Below are positions 59,858-64,000 of a DNA stretch of 64,000 nt, piece after piece. Location of the stretch: positions 1 to 64,000 of the forward strand of contig CAYLHO010000002.1 in the NCBI GenBank assembly GCA_964383665.1, in the 5' to 3' direction. Position numbers and translations under genes: made by a program. Source of the DNA: UMGS687 sp964383665. Lineage in GTDB: Bacteria > Bacillota > Clostridia > Christensenellales > UBA1242. The notes below the pieces were generated by a model. The model made no database searches and was not told the origin of the DNA. It worked only from the letters and a program-made list of their open reading frames with translations. Numbering within the stretch: position 1 is the first letter of the stretch; each line of letters opens with the position of its first letter.

Positions 59858-62800
59858 ATGTTTGAGTTATCAAATTTTGATTCCATTAAAATTGGAATCG
59901 CATCGCCGGAAAAAATTAGAGAATGGTCTCACGGGGAAGTAACAAAACCAGAAACCATTAACTATCGCACGCAAAAACCCGAAAAAGACGGGCTTTTCTG
60001 CGAAAGAATTTTCGGACCAAAAAAAGACTGGGAATGCCATTGCGGAAAGTATAAACGCATTCGCTATAAAGGCGTTGTTTGCGACAAATGTGGCGTTGAG
60101 GTTACAAGCTCAAAAGTTAGAAGAGAAAGAATGGGGCATATTGAACTTGCTGCCCCTGTAACCCATATTTGGTTTTTCCGTTCTGTTCCATCAAGAATTG
60201 GAACAATTTTGGACATAACTCCAAAACTTTTGGAACAAGTTGTTTACTATGTTAGTTACATCGTTCTTGATCCTAAAGCTTCCCATTTTGCATATAAGCA
60301 AGTTATTTCCGACAAAGAATATCGTGAAGCACTTGAAACATATGGCGAAAACGGATTCACTGTTGGAATGGGTGCGGAAGCTGTTAAAAAACTTTTAAGC
60401 GAAGTTGATCTTGAAAAAGAAGATAAGGAACTTAAACAAATTTTGCAAACAGCAAAAGGGCAAAAAAGATTAAAAGCGATTAAAAAACTTGAAATTGTTG
60501 ATGCATTCTTAAAGAGTGGGAACAAACCTGAATGGATGGTTCTTGATGTTATTCCTGTTCTCCCTCCAGAACTTCGCCCAATGGTTCAACTTGATGGCGG
60601 AAGATTTGCAACAACCGACCTTAACGATTTATATCGTCGTGTTATTAACAGAAATAACCGTCTTAAAAAACTTTTGGAACTTGGCGCTCCAGACGTTATC
60701 GTTAGAAACGAAAAACGTATGCTTCAAGAAGCAGTTGATGCTTTAATTGAAAACGGAAAACGCGGAAAAGCAATTCAAGGCGCTAAAGCAAGAGATTTGA
60801 AATCATTAACAGCAATGTTAACGGGAAAACAAGGACGTTTCCGTCAAAACTTGCTTGGAAAACGTGTTGACTACTCTGGACGTTCAGTTATTGTTGTTGG
60901 TCCAGAACTTAAAATGTATCAATGCGGCTTGCCAAAAGAAATGGCTCTTGAACTTTTCAAACCATTCATCATTAAACGTCTTGTTGAACTTAATCAATCA
61001 AATAACATTAAGAGCGCAAAACGCCTTATTGAACGCGAAAAACCAATTGTTTGGGACGTTCTTGACGAAGTTATTAAAGACCACCCAGTTCTTTTGAACC
61101 GTGCTCCAACACTTCACCGTCTTGGAATTCAAGCGTTCGAACCTGTTTTGGTTGAAGGTAGAGCAATTAAACTCCACCCATCTGTTTGTTCGGGATTCAA
61201 CGCGGACTTCGACGGTGACCAAATGCCAGTTCACGTTCCTCTTTCAATTGATGCAAGAACAGAAGCAAGAACTCTTATGCTTGCATCAAACAATATTTTG
61301 AAACTTTCCGATGGAAAACCAATTTGTAGCCCTGCTCAAGACATCGTTCTTGGCTGCTACTACTTAACAATGATTCGCCCAGGAGCACTTGGAGAGAACA
61401 ATATCTACTCATCATGCAACGAAGCAATCATGGCTCATCAAACCGGGAACCTCGACATTCAAGCTCAAATTCAAGTTAGAAGAACAACCGAGGTTGATGG
61501 TGTTAAATATACCGACAGAATAACAACTTCTGTTGGAAGAATCATATTTAACTGGGCAATCCCACAAAACTTGGGTTGGATTGACAGAACAAAACGCGAA
61601 AACTATAACGCACTTGAAGTTAACCAAGTTGTTAAGAAAGGCGATCTTAGCAAAATTGTTAACATGGCTTTCAATAACCTTGGAACAACCGAAACTTCAA
61701 AAATGCTTGATAAAATTAAAGCAACAGGATTTAAATATTCAACTCTGGGCTGCTTAACAATTAACGTTTACGACATGATTGTCCCTTCCGAAAAAGACGA
61801 AATCATTGCCGAAGCAGATAAAAAGGTTTTGGAAAACGATAAGTTCCTTGCAAGAGGACTTATAACCGAAGACGAAAAACTTACTGCAAACATCTCAATT
61901 TGGGCTGACACAACAAAGAAAGTTCAAGATGCCTTAATTTCTGACTTAAGCGATTTCAACCCTCTTAAAATGATGGTTGTTTCTGGGGCTCGTGGTTCCA
62001 ACGTTCAAGTTAACTCCCTTTGCGGAATGCGTGGAATTATGGCTGGTGCTTCAGGACAAAAAGTTGACGTTCCAATTCGTTCAAACCTTCGCGACGGCTT
62101 AACGCCAATTGAATATTTCCTTTCATCTCGTGGGGGACGTAAAGGGTTAACCGACACGGCGTTGAAAACTGCCGATTCTGGTTACTTAACAAGACGTCTT
62201 GTTGACATTTCACACAACGTTGTTATAAGCGAAGACGACTGTTTTGAAAGCCTTGGCGAAAAAGTTAAGGGAATGAAAGTAAGCCCAATTGTTCTTGACG
62301 GCGTTGTTATTGAACCAATTGAGGACAGAATTGCCGGAAGATTCACTGTTGATGCTGTTATCAATCCAGCAACAAAAGAAGTTATTGTTCCTGCAAACAC
62401 AATGATAACCGAAGAAAAAGCAAAAGAAATTGCCGAAGCAGGAATAACAGAAGTTACAATCAGAACTCTCTTAACATGTAAGAGCAAGCACGGTGTTTGT
62501 GCTAAATGTTATGGACGTAACATGGCAGGAAAAGACAAGGTTAACATTGGCGAAGCAGTTGGAATTATTGCTGCTCAATCAATTGGTGAACCTGGAACAC
62601 AGCTTACCATGAACAACAAGCACTTCTCGGGTGCTGTTGTTGCATCGGACATCACTAAAGGTCTTCCTCGTGTTGAAGAAATTTTTGAAGCTAGAAAACC
62701 AAAAGGTGAGGCACAAATAACAGAAATTTCTGGAACAGTAACAGTTAAAGAAGAACCAAAGCGTTACTTAATAACAGTTCGCGGAGCAGATAATGAAGCG

Positions 62801-63376
62801 GAATATGAAATTAAGAAACCTGCATATCTTAAAGTTAAATCTGGCGATAAGATTGAAGCGGGAACAGCGCTTATGGAAGGATCGATCAATCCAACTGACC
62901 TTCTCAGAACAAAAGGACTTAAAGGCGTTCAAGACTATCTTCTTTCCGAAGTTATTTCAGTTTATCGTTCACAAGAAGTTAAGATTAATGATAAACACAT
63001 TGAAGTTATCATAAGACAAATGCTTAAGAAAGTTAAGATTGAAGATGCTGGAACAACCGAACTTCTTCCAGGCGAAGTTGTTGATGTCTATCGCTATGAA
63101 GAAGAGAATATGAAGGCTTTAAGCGAAGGCGGAGTTCCTGCAACAGCAAAGAGAATGCTTCTTGGAATAACAAAAGCTGCTCTTTCAACAGAATCCTTCC
63201 TTTCGGCTGCATCATTCCAAGAAACCTCAAGAGTTTTAACAGATGCTGCGCTTAAGAGCAAGGTTGACACATTGCAAGGACTTAAAGAAAACGTTATCAT
63301 TGGAAAACTTATCCCAGCTGGAACTGGTCTTAAGAGATATCGAAACCTTATGCCTGTTGAAACAAGCGAAGAATAA
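59858..63376 (+). CDS. rpoC: RNA polymerase subunit beta'
   Basis: RpoC is the beta' subunit of RNA polymerase, carrying the catalytic magnesium. The 1,172-residue product has the N-terminal zinc ribbon (CHCGKYKRIRYKGVVCDKCG). The absolutely conserved NADFDGDQM lies at residues 448-456 with Asp450, Asp452 and Asp454. The trigger-loop region follows near GARGSNVQVNSLCGMRG, and the second zinc site is around CKSKHGVCAKCYG. GGAGAA precedes ATG 59858. It ends in a strong terminator before miaB. Confidence 0.97.
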   Translation: MFELSNFDSIKIGIASPEKIREWSHGEVTKPETINYRTQKPEKDGLFCERIFGPKKDWECHCGKYKRIRYKGVVCDKCGVEVTSSKVRRERMGHIELAAPVTHIWFFRSVPSRIGTILDITPKLLEQVVYYVSYIVLDPKASHFAYKQVISDKEYREALETYGENGFTVGMGAEAVKKLLSEVDLEKEDKELKQILQTAKGQKRLKAIKKLEIVDAFLKSGNKPEWMVLDVIPVLPPELRPMVQLDGGRFATTDLNDLYRRVINRNNRLKKLLELGAPDVIVRNEKRMLQEAVDALIENGKRGKAIQGAKARDLKSLTAMLTGKQGRFRQNLLGKRVDYSGRSVIVVGPELKMYQCGLPKEMALELFKPFIIKRLVELNQSNNIKSAKRLIEREKPIVWDVLDEVIKDHPVLLNRAPTLHRLGIQAFEPVLVEGRAIKLHPSVCSGFNADFDGDQMPVHVPLSIDARTEARTLMLASNNILKLSDGKPICSPAQDIVLGCYYLTMIRPGALGENNIYSSCNEAIMAHQTGNLDIQAQIQVRRTTEVDGVKYTDRITTSVGRIIFNWAIPQNLGWIDRTKRENYNALEVNQVVKKGDLSKIVNMAFNNLGTTETSKMLDKIKATGFKYSTLGCLTINVYDMIVPSEKDEIIAEADKKVLENDKFLARGLITEDEKLTANISIWADTTKKVQDALISDLSDFNPLKMMVVSGARGSNVQVNSLCGMRGIMAGASGQKVDVPIRSNLRDGLTPIEYFLSSRGGRKGLTDTALKTADSGYLTRRLVDISHNVVISEDDCFESLGEKVKGMKVSPIVLDGVVIEPIEDRIAGRFTVDAVINPATKEVIVPANTMITEEKAKEIAEAGITEVTIRTLLTCKSKHGVCAKCYGRNMAGKDKVNIGEAVGIIAAQSIGEPGTQLTMNNKHFSGAVVASDITKGLPRVEEIFEARKPKGEAQITEISGTVTVKEEPKRYLITVRGADNEAEYEIKKPAYLKVKSGDKIEAGTALMEGSINPTDLLRTKGLKGVQDYLLSEVISVYRSQEVKINDKHIEVIIRQMLKKVKIEDAGTTELLPGEVVDVYRYEEENMKALSEGGVPATAKRMLLGITKAALSTESFLSAASFQETSRVLTDAALKSKVDTLQGLKENVIIGKLIPAGTGLKRYRNLMPVETSEE

Positions 63377-63387
63377 TAATAAAAATA

Positions 63388-63422
63388 ATAAAGAGAATTG
63401 AAAAATTCTCTTTATTTTTTTT
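63388..63422 (+). terminator. terminator of rpoBC
   Basis: A perfect 12-bp stem (ATAAAGAGAATT with AATTCTCTTTAT) capped by a GAAA tetraloop and a run of Ts, ending about 24 bases before the miaB start codon. Confidence 0.9.
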
Positions 63423-63433
63423 GTCAAAAAATG

Positions 63434-63439
63434 TATAAT
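63434..63439 (+). promoter_or_regulatory. -10 box of a leaderless miaB promoter
   Basis: TATAAT with TG immediately before it. The expected transcription start, about 7 bases on, coincides with the A of the miaB ATG at 63446. No good -35 is seen at 16-18 bases. Confidence 0.5.
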
Positions 63440-63445
63440 TAAAGT

Positions 63446-64000
63446 ATGTTTTACCATATCACAACTTTTGGATGTCAAATGAACGTCCACGAATCAGAAA
63501 AACTTGCCGGGATTTTGGAAAATCTTGGCTATTTGCCATGTGAAAAACTTGAAGATGCCGATGTTATTGTTTTTAACACTTGTGCAATTCGAGAAGGAGC
63601 AGAGGACAGGGCAATTGGAAACGTTGGGGCGCTTAAAAAACTTAAAAGAGAAAACCCAAACAAAATCATTGCAATTTGCGGCTGCATGACTCAACAAAAA
63701 CAAGTTAGCGAAAGGGTTAAAAAAGTTTTCCCTTTTGTTGACATAATTTTTGGAACAAAAAACATGGACCGATTTGAGGAATTTGTTAAAAGAGTTTTAA
63801 AAGCAAAAAGAGAGAACAAAAAAGAACGAATTGTTGAAATTGACGATGTTGACAGGGTCTTTGAGAACCTTCCAATTTCACGAACAAGCGGAGACAACTT
63901 TTGGGTTAACATAATTTATGGCTGCAACAATTTCTGTTCATATTGCATCGTTCCTTATGTTCGTGGAAGAGAAAGAAGCCGCGATAAAGAGGAAATACTT
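63446..64000 (+). CDS. miaB: tRNA-2-methylthio-N6-dimethylallyladenosine synthase (partial)
   Basis: MiaB is a radical-SAM methylthiotransferase that makes ms2i6A at tRNA position 37. The first 185 residues are present and the gene runs off the window. The N-terminal domain has the three cluster Cys C10 (FGCQMN), C46 (NTCAIRE) and C80 (CGCMTQ). The radical-SAM CxxxCxxC lies at C160, C164 and C167 (YGCNNFCSYC), followed by VPYVRGRERSR, which favours MiaB over MtaB or RimO. An in-frame stop two codons upstream and the need for C10 force the start at ATG 63446, which has no ribosome site. Confidence 0.96.
   Translation, partial: MFYHITTFGCQMNVHESEKLAGILENLGYLPCEKLEDADVIVFNTCAIREGAEDRAIGNVGALKKLKRENPNKIIAICGCMTQQKQVSERVKKVFPFVDIIFGTKNMDRFEEFVKRVLKAKRENKKERIVEIDDVDRVFENLPISRTSGDNFWVNIIYGCNNFCSYCIVPYVRGRERSRDKEEIL

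Overview
The window looks like chromosome from a low-GC, endospore-forming, Gram-positive bacterium of the Bacillota (Clostridia-like, probably an uncultured lineage). The grounds are an AT-rich sequence with strong purine-rich ribosome binding sites, sigma-A promoters of TTGACA/TATAAT type, the sporulation and germination genes spoIIR, sleB and ypeB, the GatCAB amidotransferase route to Gln-tRNA, and a complete gyrase pair. Species cannot be named from sequence alone.

Layout. 1-3.7 kb (minus strand): spoIIR, sleB-ypeB and a small secreted TasA/camelysin-like protein followed by an out-of-frame coding remnant. 3.7-6.1 kb (plus): a 679-residue unrecognised membrane protein with a charged tail, then tRNA-Arg(ACG). 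6.1-10.1 kb (minus): a NUDIX hydrolase and the gatCAB operon. 10.3-12.9 kb: a divergent glutamyl-tRNA synthetase and a convergent nucleoside hydrolase. 13.0-14.9 kb (plus): a DUF11-type protein without signal peptide, a tiny coupled gene and a lipoprotein. 14.9-17.3 kb (minus): a GT4/GT28 glycosyltransferase pair, probably for membrane glycolipids. 17.4-21.1 kb (plus): an archaeal-type valyl-tRNA synthetase and a CCA-adding enzyme. 21.1-28.1 kb (minus): a small coupled ORF, gyrA, a GNAT acetyltransferase inside the gyrase operon, gyrB, a small membrane protein and a TtcA-like tRNA thiolase. 28.3-55.9 kb (plus): two tandem giant lipoproteins of 5,893 and 3,272 residues, 43% of the window. 56.1-64.0 kb (plus): rpoB, rpoC and the start of miaB, cut by the window end.

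How it fits together. Much of the window is translation machinery: tRNA-Arg, GltX with GatCAB (Glu-tRNA(Gln) transamidation), ValS, the CCA enzyme, a TtcA-like enzyme and MiaB. The other large theme is the cell surface: two giant GLUG-repeat lipoproteins, a smaller lipoprotein, a TasA-like secreted protein and glycolipid glycosyltransferases. The most striking feature is the pair of giant lipoproteins. They share a colinear architecture (lipobox, Ig-like regions alternating with beta-solenoid GLUG clusters), so they look like an ancient tandem duplication. Other notable points are probable leaderless starts for spoIIR and miaB, an archaeal-type ValRS, and Gln at the His526-equivalent position of the RpoB rifampicin region.

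No stretch over 300 bases lacks a gene. Intergenic spacers hold mostly promoters and hairpin terminators. No CRISPR array, insertion sequence or prophage was seen. Domain and family calls come from reading motifs by eye, not from searches.
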